DNA from: Paenibacillus fonticola DSM 21315
Lineage (GTDB): Bacteria > Bacillota > Bacilli > Paenibacillales > Paenibacillaceae
Length of the DNA stretch: 45,080 nt
Assembly: GCF_000381905.1 (NCBI RefSeq)
Contig: NZ_KB907285.1
Span: 2,131 to 47,210 of the forward strand
Direction: 5' to 3'
In this document: positions 1-7,958 of the stretch, one piece after another
How positions within the stretch are numbered: the stretch's first letter is position 1
Layout: every line of letters starts with the position of its first letter
The notes under the pieces: generated by a model
Told to the model about the DNA's origin: nothing
Seen by the model: the letters and a program-made list of their open reading frames with translations, nothing else
The model's database searches: none
Position numbers and translations under genes: made by a program

Positions 1-2098
1 CTGTTGTCAGGAAGAAAATCGTAATCTTCTCTTCTTTTAGAATTTGCGACAAAGCCGCAATATCCAATATGTGCTCTTTTCGTATGAGAACGAGCAAAGC
101 TCCGTTCAACAAGGCACCGAAAATATCGAATGCCGATCCGTCGAAAGCATAATTGGATAGCTGGAGAATCCGATCCTCCGGCGTTATCGTCAAGTAATGA
201 TTATTCACGACCGTCCGAACAATATTTTGCTGGGTTGTAAGCACCCCTTTGGGTTGTCCAGTCGATCCCGACGTGTAAATGACATACGCCAGATGATCAG
301 GGCCTGCAAGCGGAGTCAGGTTCGAACTATCCGTATCGTATATTGACTCGTCCAGGAAGAGGGTATCTCCGACATACGAAATCCGGTCTTGAAGACAGCG
401 CTGCGACAGCACCAGTTTGGCCCCGGAATCCTCAAGCATGTAACGAATACGCTCCGCCGGATACTCCGGATCGATAGGAACATACGCGCCACCCGCTTTC
501 AAAATCCCGAATATACCGACGATCATCTCCAATGAGCGCTCAGCCATGATCGCCACCCGATCATCCACTTGCACACCTCTCGCCCGTAGTGTCCGCGCCA
601 GCTGATTTGCTCTTTCGTTCAACTCGCGATACGTCAGCTGGCTGCCTTCGTAGATAACAGCTGCTTTGTCCTGCGTTCGCTCAACCTGTTCTTCGAACAA
701 CTGATGAACGGTCTTCTCCCGCGGATATTCGGCTGCGGAAGCATTGAACTTGTTCAAAATTGTATTTTTCTCTTCGATGCTTAATAGGGAAACCTCAGTT
801 ATTTGATGGTGGGGATAACGAATCATTTTTTCCGCAATCATTATAATCTGTTCGAGCATTCGCTGAACTTCGTCCTCAGAGAATAGGCAGGATCGATAAT
901 GTACGTCGAGAATGATAAGCTGATCATTCAAAATTTCCTTAATATGAAGTGTCAAATCATTTCCTTCATGGCCGCAGAAATTGACTCTACTTTGAATTTT
1001 CATCTGACCTACATCGAGTAAAGTGAGCAGTTGATATTCTACTGCAATTCCAAATAATCGATTGAGGTCTTTACTGCCGCTGTGTTCCCTTATATCTTGA
1101 ATTAATTGATTATAGGGATATTTTTGATGACGTAAAATGGCACTCTGTTCCTTAGCGACCCGCTGCAAAAAAGAAAATAAATCCGTTTCCGGATCTACGA
1201 AAAGCCTTGTTGCTGCCGTACTGGCGAACATTCCAACCGTTTCTTTCTCTTTCTTCGTCGTTCGATTTGCATACACGGTTCCGATCGCGATATCATTCTG
1301 ATTCGTAACTTTATGCACATAAATGTAGAAAGCAGATAAGAAAAAAGTAAACATACTAATCTTATTCTGCTGACAAAATGCCGTGAAAGCGCTATAAAGT
1401 TCGCTGTTTATAATAACATTATTTCTTTTTGCTACGGTATCTGACGACAGAGGATTAAATGGTTTTATACTGATGACATCAGGTATAGTTTGAAACTTAT
1501 CTAACCAATATGCTCTATCTTTTTGATATCGCTGCGAATTCAAATACTCTTGTTCTGTGATTATATAATCGAAATAAGATTCTATTTGATCTCCTGCAGT
1601 CCACGTTTCGTTTATTAACGCAGTATAGTTTTGGGCAATCTGATTCCCTACGAGATTCATGGAAATGCCATCAGATACAATATGATGAATCTTAAAGTTG
1701 TACCCGTATTGATGATTCGACATTTTAAACAAAACAAACTCAAATAGTTCAGATTGAATCAGTTCAATTGGCTTCCTATTATATAGATCCAACCATTCCT
1801 CAGCATCGTTCTTATTATGTAATTCTGAGAAGTCCTGGAATTCGATTTCCCTCTCTGCATAAGGCTCAACATATTGCTTAGGTTCGCCACTATGCTCTAC
1901 AATACGGGTTCGTAAAGCCTCATTTTGCTGGATAACTAAACGAATGGATTCTTGTAATATATCAATTTTTATTTTGCCTTGGATGAAGACTGTGGCCGAA
2001 AGCGTCCCTAAAGTTGTATTCGGATATAGTAATTCTGTATACCATAGTCTTAGCTGAGCATTCGTTAGTGGAAATAATCTGACCCCATTCACATTCAT
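1..2098 (-). CDS. Nonribosomal peptide synthetase, N-terminal C-A module (partial)
   Basis: The reading frame is open from an ATG at 2098 to the left edge, about 699 codons, so the 3' part is missing. Residues 1 to about 440 form a condensation domain, with a C1-like motif (NAQLRLW, residue 13) and the catalytic HHIVSDG at 138-144. An adenylation domain follows with A1 (LTYRELNERAN), A2 (LKAGGAYVPIDP), A3 (YTSGSTGQPKGV) and A4 (FDGSAFDIFG). The domain is cut soon after A4, so no carrier domain is seen. A condensation domain at the very N-terminus means this subunit either accepts a peptide from another synthetase or acylates its first residue. The first selectivity positions read D, G and F, compatible with a branched aliphatic residue such as Ile, but the code is incomplete. 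AAGGAGA with 9-nt spacing supports the start; an ATG 5 nt further upstream meets a stop after two codons. Confidence 0.94.
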   Translation of the reverse strand, partial: MNVNGVRLFPLTNAQLRLWYTELLYPNTTLGTLSATVFIQGKIKIDILQESIRLVIQQNEALRTRIVEHSGEPKQYVEPYAEREIEFQDFSELHNKNDAEEWLDLYNRKPIELIQSELFEFVLFKMSNHQYGYNFKIHHIVSDGISMNLVGNQIAQNYTALINETWTAGDQIESYFDYIITEQEYLNSQRYQKDRAYWLDKFQTIPDVISIKPFNPLSSDTVAKRNNVIINSELYSAFTAFCQQNKISMFTFFLSAFYIYVHKVTNQNDIAIGTVYANRTTKKEKETVGMFASTAATRLFVDPETDLFSFLQRVAKEQSAILRHQKYPYNQLIQDIREHSGSKDLNRLFGIAVEYQLLTLLDVGQMKIQSRVNFCGHEGNDLTLHIKEILNDQLIILDVHYRSCLFSEDEVQRMLEQIIMIAEKMIRYPHHQITEVSLLSIEEKNTILNKFNASAAEYPREKTVHQLFEEQVERTQDKAAVIYEGSQLTYRELNERANQLARTLRARGVQVDDRVAIMAERSLEMIVGIFGILKAGGAYVPIDPEYPAERIRYMLEDSGAKLVLSQRCLQDRISYVGDTLFLDESIYDTDSSNLTPLAGPDHLAYVIYTSGSTGQPKGVLTTQQNIVRTVVNNHYLTITPEDRILQLSNYAFDGSAFDIFGALLNGALLVLIRKEHILDIAALSQILKEEKITIFFLTT

Positions 2099-2195
2099 TC
2101 CATTATCTCTCCTTATAAAGAATTTCACCTAAACTACATGTCTACAATCCCCTCTCTTCTAAACTTAAAATTACGAAAAATTAATATAATAGCTA

Positions 2196-2224
2196 AAATT
2201 ACCATTCAAAAGTTTTAGTGTCAA
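2196..2224 (-). promoter_or_regulatory. Candidate promoter of the NRPS gene
   Basis: On the minus strand there is a perfect -35 TTGACA (2219-2224), a 17-nt spacer and a weak -10 TAATTT (2196-2201), about 100 nt upstream of the NRPS start. The region 2099-2460 is otherwise very AT-rich, with no gene seen. The weak -10 keeps confidence low. Confidence 0.38.
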
Positions 2225-2460
2225 ATAATGAGATAAAATGGGTTATTATAGAAGCGGGGGTTAACCACCTGAGTTGCAGAAATTTGTAGAATTAAAAAGA
2301 GTTAAGTACTTATTTAAATTATTTTTAGATAAAATATCAAAAATTTACTTTCATCCTATATCCATCCTGTTAAACTTATGATAAGATTGTGATTATTTTC
2401 AACATATTGGAATATTTAACCGGGAAGAAGAGTTTCAATCTGTAAGCAGAAAATAATATT

Positions 2461-2638
2461 TTCAAGACACTTGAGGAATTGGCGGACACCTTGGTATCCA
2501 TCACTGATTTCAGAATGTGAAGAATCCCATCGATCTAATCAACTTCAAGGAGATTTACCGAGCGCTTAGAGGAAACAACCGATTCCTGCGAAGATGTGGC
2601 CAACACGTTGCTGATAATCATCATGCGCAATTCATAAT
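2461..2638 (+). pseudogene. Remnant of DUF47 (PhoU-like) phosphate-transport accessory gene
   Basis: Three short frames match the C-terminal end of DUF47 proteins, the PhoU-like partners encoded just upstream of Pit permeases. They read FKTLEELADTLVSITDF, then NPIDLINFKEIY, then ERLEETTDSCEDVANTLL followed by IIIMRNS and TAA at 2636-2638. An extra C after the TAC at the end of KEIY (about 2560) explains the second frame change, and another shift lies near 2515. The N-terminal two thirds of the gene are absent. The stump ends 29 nt before the Pit start, the usual operon arrangement, so this is the tail of the former first gene. Family assignment is from recall of DUF47 C-termini. Confidence 0.78.
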
Positions 2639-2667
2639 ATTAACTTCGCAAGGGGAAAGATACATAT

Positions 2668-3669
2668 ATGGAAATAAACCTATTACTAGTTATCATTATC
2701 GTAGTGCTTGCCCTCAGTTTTGATTTTATTAACGGGTTCCACGATACAGCAAATGCCATCGCCACTTCTGTATCAACCCGTGCGTTGAGTCCGCGAAAAG
2801 CAATTATCCTCGCGTCGGTCATGAATATGATTGGCGCACTCTTATTTACCGGTGTAGCCAAGACGATCGGTGGCAAAGTGACTAACCCGTTCAAGCTGGA
2901 GCACGGTCTAACGGTTATCATTGCTACGCTAATCGCCGCGATCGTCTGGAACCTTATTACCTGGTGGAGAGGAATACCCTCATCTTCGTCGCACGCCTTG
3001 ATTGGTGCACTTGCTGGAGCAGCAGTTGCTTCAAACGGCTGGAACGGCATCAATGCTAGCGGATTTACAGAAATCGTGCTGTGGCTGATTTTATCACCAG
3101 TCATTGCTTTTATCGTCGGTTTTTGCATTATGTCTCTTTTAAAAATCCTCTTTGCAAATGCCAGTCCTCATCTTACAAATAAGTGGTTCCGTACCGGACA
3201 AAGGTTCACCGCTGCGTATCAGGCGTTTACCCATGGCACAAATGATGCTCAGAAAACGATGGGCATCATTACGATGGCGCTGGTCGCTTCCGGTAACCTG
3301 ACAGAATTGGAAGTCCCCTTCTGGGTTAAAGTGAGCACGGCGATCGTTATGGCGCTCGGCACCTCAGTCGGAGGTTGGAAAATTATCAAGACGGTGGGGA
3401 CAAAAATATTCAAAATTGAGCCGATTCATGGATTTTCTGCGGATCTCAGCTCCGCATCGGTTATGCTGGCATTAACGTTAATGCATTATCCTGTTAGTTC
3501 GTCGCATGCGATAACTTCTTCAATTCTGGGCGTGGGTTCTGCAAAACGTTTTTCCAGCGTCAAATGGGATACGGCCAGCAAAATTGTTCGCACATGGATC
3601 ATTACGATTCCAGCGGCAGCTGTGTTGTCGGCATTGATCTATTGGCTTCTTAGTTTGTTTCTTCCATAA
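2668..3669 (+). CDS. pit: Inorganic phosphate transporter, Pit family
   Basis: This 333-aa polytopic membrane protein is of normal family length. Both halves carry the PiT signature: FDFINGFHDTANAIATSVSTR near residue 18 and AFTHGTNDAQKTMG near residue 187. Each half also has a conserved serine/histidine motif (SSSSHALIGA, VSSSHAITSSILG). Pit proteins are low-affinity symporters that import neutral metal-phosphate complexes using the proton gradient. A purine-rich site (AAGGGGA) precedes the ATG. Its usual DUF47 partner directly upstream is broken, so the permease may now rely on a chance promoter or another DUF47 copy elsewhere. Confidence 0.95.
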   Translation: MEINLLLVIIIVVLALSFDFINGFHDTANAIATSVSTRALSPRKAIILASVMNMIGALLFTGVAKTIGGKVTNPFKLEHGLTVIIATLIAAIVWNLITWWRGIPSSSSHALIGALAGAAVASNGWNGINASGFTEIVLWLILSPVIAFIVGFCIMSLLKILFANASPHLTNKWFRTGQRFTAAYQAFTHGTNDAQKTMGIITMALVASGNLTELEVPFWVKVSTAIVMALGTSVGGWKIIKTVGTKIFKIEPIHGFSADLSSASVMLALTLMHYPVSSSHAITSSILGVGSAKRFSSVKWDTASKIVRTWIITIPAAAVLSALIYWLLSLFLP

Positions 3670-3677
3670 TGTACTTT

Positions 3678-4562
3678 TTAAAATTTCACCTCAATATTAT
3701 TTAATATAGGGCCAAGAACTCGAACAAGATCCCTGTATTCGTCTCTTCTCATATGGAACAAATCATCATACTTGTTCAGTTTTTTAAACTGATTATATAT
3801 TTCAATAATTTTCCTAGTATATTCGGATGGGTTATCTAATATCAATTGCTCATGTTTATCATAGACAGTTGTCTCCATCCTCATAAATAGTAACATAAAA
3901 TGCAATTTCTCAGTTCCAAAGTCATCAGGAGTTATAACGTTTAATATATCTCTTAACCTTATGTCTCCCCCGATATAAGAGACCTTCTGTCTAAATAAAT
4001 TTGCGAAATTAGAATTTAATTCGTCCTTTATTAAAAGCTCGATTTGGTTATCCATATTGGGACTAATCCGTACTTCTCTATCCAACAAGTCCACAATTTC
4101 CTTGAGTCTAGGTGTATCTTTCTTTAAAATATCTGATGATAGGTCATTTAGGTCTTTTATATTTTTCTTGTAATCAAAAGGAAATTCTTCGTATTTTAGT
4201 TGCTTCCTATGACCTGATTTGTTCCCTAGAATAAATACATTAATCTCATCAAAATCCTTATAAAGAGCCTTTTTTTGAAATATTTTTAACGTTTCTTCTA
4301 TCTTTCTAATTTCATTCGTCGAGGTCACTTGATAACAAATACGAGAATCAAAGTCTCCTAAATCAACGGCAGGAAAATCAACTTTTATTTGGTTCAAATT
4401 CATTAAACGCATATCATAAGTTAAATTAAGAACTGGAACAAGGAAATCCTCGCAATATTTGTTAATGTCATTTAGTCTATTAACATTGTTTAGTTCTATA
4501 TAATTTTTTAGCCAACCAACACACTCAAGGACACGTTTGCTTAGTTCTTGCCGATTTAACAT
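3678..4562 (-). CDS. SMEK-domain protein (conflict-system type)
   Basis: This 294-aa protein has N-terminal residues (about 5-110) that match the SMEK domain from recall: an LNDINKYCEDFLVPVLNLTY-like helix (30-49), then NLNQIKVDFPAVDLGD (55-70), then ICYQVTST (75-82) and a KIEETLKIF helix. Asp67/Asp70 followed by Gln78-Val-Thr resemble the active-site layout of PD-(D/E)xK nucleases, but Thr replaces the lysine, so catalysis is doubtful. SMEK domains are usually N-terminal modules of proteins linked to bacterial conflict or defence; a molecular function is not established to my knowledge. Residues 150-294 are mostly helical and unrecognised, with no NTPase motif. The gene is AT-richer than its neighbours, suggesting transfer. 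GGGAG with 8-nt spacing supports the start. It converges on pit with an 8-nt gap. Confidence 0.72.
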   Translation of the reverse strand: MLNRQELSKRVLECVGWLKNYIELNNVNRLNDINKYCEDFLVPVLNLTYDMRLMNLNQIKVDFPAVDLGDFDSRICYQVTSTNEIRKIEETLKIFQKKALYKDFDEINVFILGNKSGHRKQLKYEEFPFDYKKNIKDLNDLSSDILKKDTPRLKEIVDLLDREVRISPNMDNQIELLIKDELNSNFANLFRQKVSYIGGDIRLRDILNVITPDDFGTEKLHFMLLFMRMETTVYDKHEQLILDNPSEYTRKIIEIYNQFKKLNKYDDLFHMRRDEYRDLVRVLGPILNNIEVKF

Positions 4563-4595
4563 AATCTCGACTCCCTATCTTTTCTCTCCTAGGAG

Positions 4596-4615
4596 ACTAA
4601 ATCGTGTAATTTAGT
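4596..4615 (-). promoter_or_regulatory. Inverted repeat in the leader of the SMEK gene
   Basis: ACTAAAT (4596-4602) and ATTTAGT (4609-4615) form a perfect 7-bp stem with a 6-nt loop, 34 nt upstream of the SMEK start codon. No T-tract follows, so an operator or RNA hairpin is more likely than a terminator. Confidence 0.4.
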
Positions 4616-4684
4616 TATGAATTTTTATTACATCCGCGCAAGGCCTGAACCAATCTGCAGGTCACAAGCTACCACCTCCCCTCC

Positions 4685-4759
4685 CTAAGCTACAATGCAA
4701 TCTTGCAGCAATTCATTGATTTTCAATCCTTTTACATTGTCTGCTATTTTTACGCTCAT
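4685..4759 (-). CDS. Possible 24-aa micro-ORF upstream of the SMEK gene
   Basis: An ATG at 4759 opens a 24-codon frame (starts MSVKIADNVKGLKINELLQ, ends CIVA) closed by TAG. GGGAG lies 11 nt upstream, and a TATAAT-containing palindrome lies 38 nt upstream. A second GGAGG followed by a GTG frame of 16 codons comes immediately after. It may be a leader peptide, a truncated gene end or chance. No family is recognised. Confidence 0.3.
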   Translation of the reverse strand: MSVKIADNVKGLKINELLQDCIVA

Positions 4760-4796
4760 ATATGATCTAACTCCCATATAATTATATTTGAAGAAA

Positions 4797-4830
4797 ATTA
4801 TACCATATGGTATCCCCTAAAAGAGGGGAT
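4797..4830 (-). promoter_or_regulatory. Palindromic operator overlapping a -10 box, plus hairpin
   Basis: The perfect 14-bp palindrome ATACCATATGGTAT (4800-4813) overlaps a minus-strand TATAAT (4797-4802). Next to it is a second dyad, ATCCCCT (4812-4818) / AGGGGAT (4824-4830), with a 5-nt loop. No good -35 is visible at 17-18 nt, consistent with activation or with an extended arrangement. It points toward the micro-ORF and the SMEK gene. Confidence 0.45.
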
Positions 4831-4917
4831 TTGCATACAATCATATGTGAAGACAACGTTATTATTCCTGGCTCTGTCATAATACAAGGCTCATAGCCAT
4901 AAGCTCCCTGGACGAGA

Positions 4918-4954
4918 AAACAGGGACCCATCCACCTCGGACGGGTCCCTGTTT
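4918..4954 (-). terminator. Terminator after the sigma/anti-sigma operon
   Basis: The perfect 12-bp stem AAACAGGGACCC (4918-4929) / GGGTCCCTGTTT (4943-4954) has a 13-nt loop. It lies 28 nt past the anti-sigma stop on the minus strand. Confidence 0.8.
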
Positions 4955-4981
4955 CATTTTGTTTGCGGCTTGGCGGTTCCG

Positions 4982-5476
4982 TTAATCTCCGTTAATCTTC
5001 TCGAAGTACGGAGCCAGCTTGGAGCCGAGCTGCTCAAACTGCTGCTGTTCTTCTTTGGTCAGCTTTTCCTCATGTTTGATTCCTTTTTCATCGGTCATCT
5101 TCAGCTTTAGTTGCACCATCTGCTTGAACAACTCTGTATACTCCTCAAATTCGTCTTCCGTCAGCTTGCCTTTTGCTGCTTGAAGCATTTCCTCTATCTC
5201 TTGATAACTTTCCTGTGAACCGCCGTGCTGTTCAATGGTTTCAACGGAACCGAATATTTCATCGGCAAGATAGGAAGAAGCAAATACGGCAGACGGAATC
5301 AGGATTGCTGCTGCGATAATACCTGTGAGTATGCGTTTTTTCATCGAAAATCTACCTCTCTTTCCATTCACATAGTGTTGATAGGACTGTTGGACGCGTT
5401 CATACAAATCGGGTGGGCAGTGCATCGAATCCGCCACCTGGCGAAGCTCTTCACGCAAATCCTTGTCAATGGACAT
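4982..5476 (-). CDS. Probable anti-sigma factor, single-pass membrane protein
   Basis: This 164-aa protein has an N-terminal cytoplasmic region of about 45 residues. One membrane segment follows (ILTGIIAAAILIPSAVFA) and then a charged, helical extracytoplasmic domain rich in Glu and Lys. It overlaps the 3' end of the ECF sigma gene by 11 nt, which is how sigma/anti-sigma pairs are commonly coupled. It has no zinc HxxxCxxC motif, so it would be a non-ZAS anti-sigma, resembling DUF3600-type regulators. The ATG at 5476 is preferred because GGAGG is 8 nt upstream; an in-frame ATG at 5482 sits too close to the same site. The function comes mainly from the pairing. Confidence 0.7.
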   Translation of the reverse strand: MSIDKDLREELRQVADSMHCPPDLYERVQQSYQHYVNGKRGRFSMKKRILTGIIAAAILIPSAVFASSYLADEIFGSVETIEQHGGSQESYQEIEEMLQAAKGKLTEDEFEEYTELFKQMVQLKLKMTDEKGIKHEEKLTKEEQQQFEQLGSKLAPYFEKINGD

Positions 5477-6029
5477 ACGCATCTCCTCCCGTCATTTCAA
5501 ATCGTTTCCGGAGTTCTTTCAGTGCCAGATGATGCCTGGATTTCACTGTGCCAACGGGGATCTGCAGAATGTCTGCGATTTCGTCCAGAGCATAATCGTG
5601 AAAATAGCGCAGGATGACGACCACTCGTAGTTTGTACGACAACTGGCGAACAAGGCTGAACAGCTCATACTGCATTTCGGACTGCAGGACAGCTTTGTCC
5701 GTCCATTCGAACTGTTCACATGTCATCTGGCGGTTTCGTTCAAAGAGACGAATTCGCCGCCAGGTCTTTCTTTTCCAATCCTGGACAAGACGGACAGTAA
5801 TCCCGTGCAACCAAAACCGGACCGGCCGATTCGGATCGTACTTGTGAAACGACCGCCACATGTGCATGTAAACTTCATTCACGATATCCTCAATGTCCTG
5901 TTTGTTGTAGACGAGAAAAGCAACTGTCCGATAGACGTCTTGGTGAGTCGCCTGATAGACAAGCTGAAAGGCTGACTCATCGCCGAGCGTCGCTTTCTCA
6001 AGCCACGGAAGTAACTCTTTATCATTCAT
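5466..6029 (-). CDS. ECF-type RNA polymerase sigma factor
   Basis: This 187-aa protein has the two-domain ECF layout. Region 2 spans about residues 20-90 (FQLVYQATHQDVYRTVAFLV, IEDIVNEVYMHMWRS, FWLHGITVRLVQDWKR) and region 4 about 125-180 (LSYKLRVVVILRYFHDYALD, then EIADILQIPVGTVKSRHHLA). There is no sigma-3 or C-terminal extension. It would redirect RNA polymerase to stress promoters when released by the membrane protein encoded downstream. AGGAGG precedes the ATG. An ECF-like promoter upstream suggests autoregulation. Confidence 0.93.
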   Translation of the reverse strand: MNDKELLPWLEKATLGDESAFQLVYQATHQDVYRTVAFLVYNKQDIEDIVNEVYMHMWRSFHKYDPNRPVRFWLHGITVRLVQDWKRKTWRRIRLFERNRQMTCEQFEWTDKAVLQSEMQYELFSLVRQLSYKLRVVVILRYFHDYALDEIADILQIPVGTVKSRHHLALKELRKRFEMTGGDAYVH

Positions 6030-6060
6030 GGGGGCCCCTCCTGAACGTGTTACAACTATT

Positions 6061-6088
6061 AATTCGCTCCCAAGCGGAAAAAGGTTCA
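6061..6088 (-). promoter_or_regulatory. Candidate autoregulated ECF promoter
   Basis: On the minus strand, TGAACC (6083-6088), a 16-nt spacer beginning with a T-run, and CGAATT (6061-6066) match the general ECF form (-35 TGAAC, T-rich, -10 starting CG). It lies about 30 nt before the sigma start codon. Confidence 0.45.
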
Positions 6089-6266
6089 GTAAGAAAATAA
6101 ACTTTTTACGGAACTCGTCATTTTATTTGCTTTATTAACTCTTTTTTGCTAAATGAATCCTTTGTCTAAACATCTTTTTTGTTCTGAGCTAAAACTTGGG
6201 TGTTCCAGTATCTTGACAGGTAAACAAAATGGAAGCGCGTACCTTTTGCATAAGTCAAAAATAACT

Positions 6267-6551
6267 TCAAAAAATCGCGATTGTGATAAATGAAATAGCC
6301 GACTGAATTTGGGCCTCGACTTCTATTCTTACTTCATCTGGGTTTGCATTTTTTTCAAAATCGGATCCCTCATCGTAGAAGTATCCATGTTCATTGGTTA
6401 GACTAGAGAAATTCTTCAGTTTACTTACTGTTTTATAGTAACGACTTTTGTGACTGGTCAAAGTAATATGTATTCCGACATTCAATGAGCTTTTGTACAT
6501 CGTAGCGCTGCATCGTGAGCATCATCTGCCGGTACCATTATTCATGTTGAT
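6267..6551 (-). pseudogene. Remnant of a ChbG/YdjC-like carbohydrate deacetylase
   Basis: An uninterrupted stretch (6267-6500) contains LNVGIHITLTSH, an internal NEHGYFYDEGSDFEKNANPD segment and EVRIEVEAQIQSAISF. These correspond to the GIHLTLTSE, ENGYF, DPDEV and ELRAQIERAL segments of the ChbG/HpnK family. A frame change near 6492 leads upstream to IMVPADDAHDAALRC, matching the segment before that core, interrupted by a TGA. The N-terminal metal-binding DD motif and everything after AISF are missing. The piece therefore cannot encode an active enzyme. The flanks 6030-6266 and 6552-6579 show no other gene. Confidence 0.6.
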
Positions 6552-6579
6552 GTAATGGCGTCGAATGAATGAGGCAAAT

Positions 6580-7764
6580 TCACTTTTTATAGATTACAAT
6601 TTCAACACCGTAATGGGGGCCGTTACTAACAGCGACTCGGTAAGAACCTGATTTAAATTCCTTTAGTGGTGTCGAGAATCCAAGCTTTCCTGTGTTAGAG
6701 TTCTTATCCACCAACTTCACTTGCTTTATGATTTCGTCTACTACCTTAGGATCAAGATGTTGTTTTAAGATGATACTGGTTTCCGCACATTGAGTAGAAA
6801 AATTGCTTGTTTTTTCATCATAAGCTACACCGATCATGAACAAACGGCCATCTTGCCCTTCCTCGCTTTCAAAGGGTCCATCCATGATAGTTAAACGATT
6901 TTTCGTATAGCGTGAATTTTTATCGTATGTAATTGTAAAACCGTGAACATTTTCTTTTTTTAATATGATAGATGAAGGTTTTTTAAATATATTTATTGAT
7001 TTATTAGAATAATCATGTGTGTTGTAATTATAGGACGAGAACACACTTATGACATAGTTGTTGTCTTTAAAGTCTTTTGATTCATTCTTCTCCCCTTTCA
7101 TGTTATATCTCAAGTAATTCATGATGGAATCTACGACTTTACCGTTAATTTTTTGCCTCATGATTTTTTCAACATCGCTATATTGCTTCTGTAAATTTGC
7201 ATTTTCCAGGTCTAAATTTATGTCTAGACTAAGTTGTGTATAGTCATTTCCTAAGACATCATACGGCCCTCTGCTAAAAGTAAATCGAGAGTCTGTTTCG
7301 TAATGTGTCCTGTATCTCGTGTAATTCACTTTAAATCCGAAAATGTTCTCCATCTCCTGAATACCCTGATCCTCACGCGAAGCCTCATCCATAATCAAGT
7401 AGTAGTAGTTATGGACCCAATCTGTCTTGAGTTCTATTTCAAGCTTGTCTGAAAACTGCTGAAGGTCAATATATGGAACCTTATCAACAAATAATTCAAC
7501 CAGCCCTTCGCTGATGATGTCGCTGTATTCCAACGTATAGCTGTTGTTGTCTTGCTGTTTAAACGTTACGCCAGTGGTCTTGCTTATTTCCGACAACGGT
7601 AAATAGAGGCGATTATTACGGTAGAACGTATCGCCGTTAAATGGGATCTCTTCACCATTCTTAACCATGATCACCTTGTGTTTTTTTGCTGCATGGCTAA
7701 TCCCTGGCATTAAGGAGATTGCGACAACAAAAGCTAAAAATATGAATAAATAACGCTTCCCCAT
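6580..7764 (-). CDS. Secreted stalk-domain (copper amine oxidase N-terminal-like) protein
   Basis: This 394-aa protein has a clear signal peptide (KRYLFIFLAFVVAISLMPGI, cleavage near SHAA). Residues about 30-130 resemble a copper amine oxidase N-terminal-like stalk domain: VIMVKNGEEIPFNGDTFYRN, then RLYLPLSEISKTTGVTF, then LELFVDKVPY-like strands. The rest, with many Tyr and Asn residues, is unrecognised. Such domains are common in Paenibacillus surface proteins and bear no enzymatic copper site. TAGGAGG with 7-nt spacing fixes the start. The gene is transcribed away from ecsC. A role at the cell surface is inferred only from the export signal. Confidence 0.75.
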   Translation of the reverse strand: MGKRYLFIFLAFVVAISLMPGISHAAKKHKVIMVKNGEEIPFNGDTFYRNNRLYLPLSEISKTTGVTFKQQDNNSYTLEYSDIISEGLVELFVDKVPYIDLQQFSDKLEIELKTDWVHNYYYLIMDEASREDQGIQEMENIFGFKVNYTRYRTHYETDSRFTFSRGPYDVLGNDYTQLSLDINLDLENANLQKQYSDVEKIMRQKINGKVVDSIMNYLRYNMKGEKNESKDFKDNNYVISVFSSYNYNTHDYSNKSINIFKKPSSIILKKENVHGFTITYDKNSRYTKNRLTIMDGPFESEEGQDGRLFMIGVAYDEKTSNFSTQCAETSIILKQHLDPKVVDEIIKQVKLVDKNSNTGKLGFSTPLKEFKSGSYRVAVSNGPHYGVEIVIYKK

Positions 7765-7958
7765 ACGAATACCTCCTAGGTTTATAAACTCATAATTCCA
7801 TTTTCCAAAATAACCCTAGCTTGTCAACCTATCCTTTTGTTTCCTCGACCCGTATGAAACTGGACTTTAGTCGAGGCCTTCTACCTCCCGCGGTCTGTTC
7901 CAAATCACTGAGGATTTCGTTAAAATATAACCAAGTTTTCTTGGAGGAGCGATGGTTG

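Noticed and set aside
2640..3128. 162-aa minus-strand frame inside pit
   Set aside because: It mirrors the Pit coding sequence and has no independent ribosome site or family match.
4618..4690. Recombinase attachment site upstream of the SMEK gene
   Set aside because: GACCTG/CAGG forms only a weak imperfect dyad and no integrase gene or direct-repeat partner was seen.
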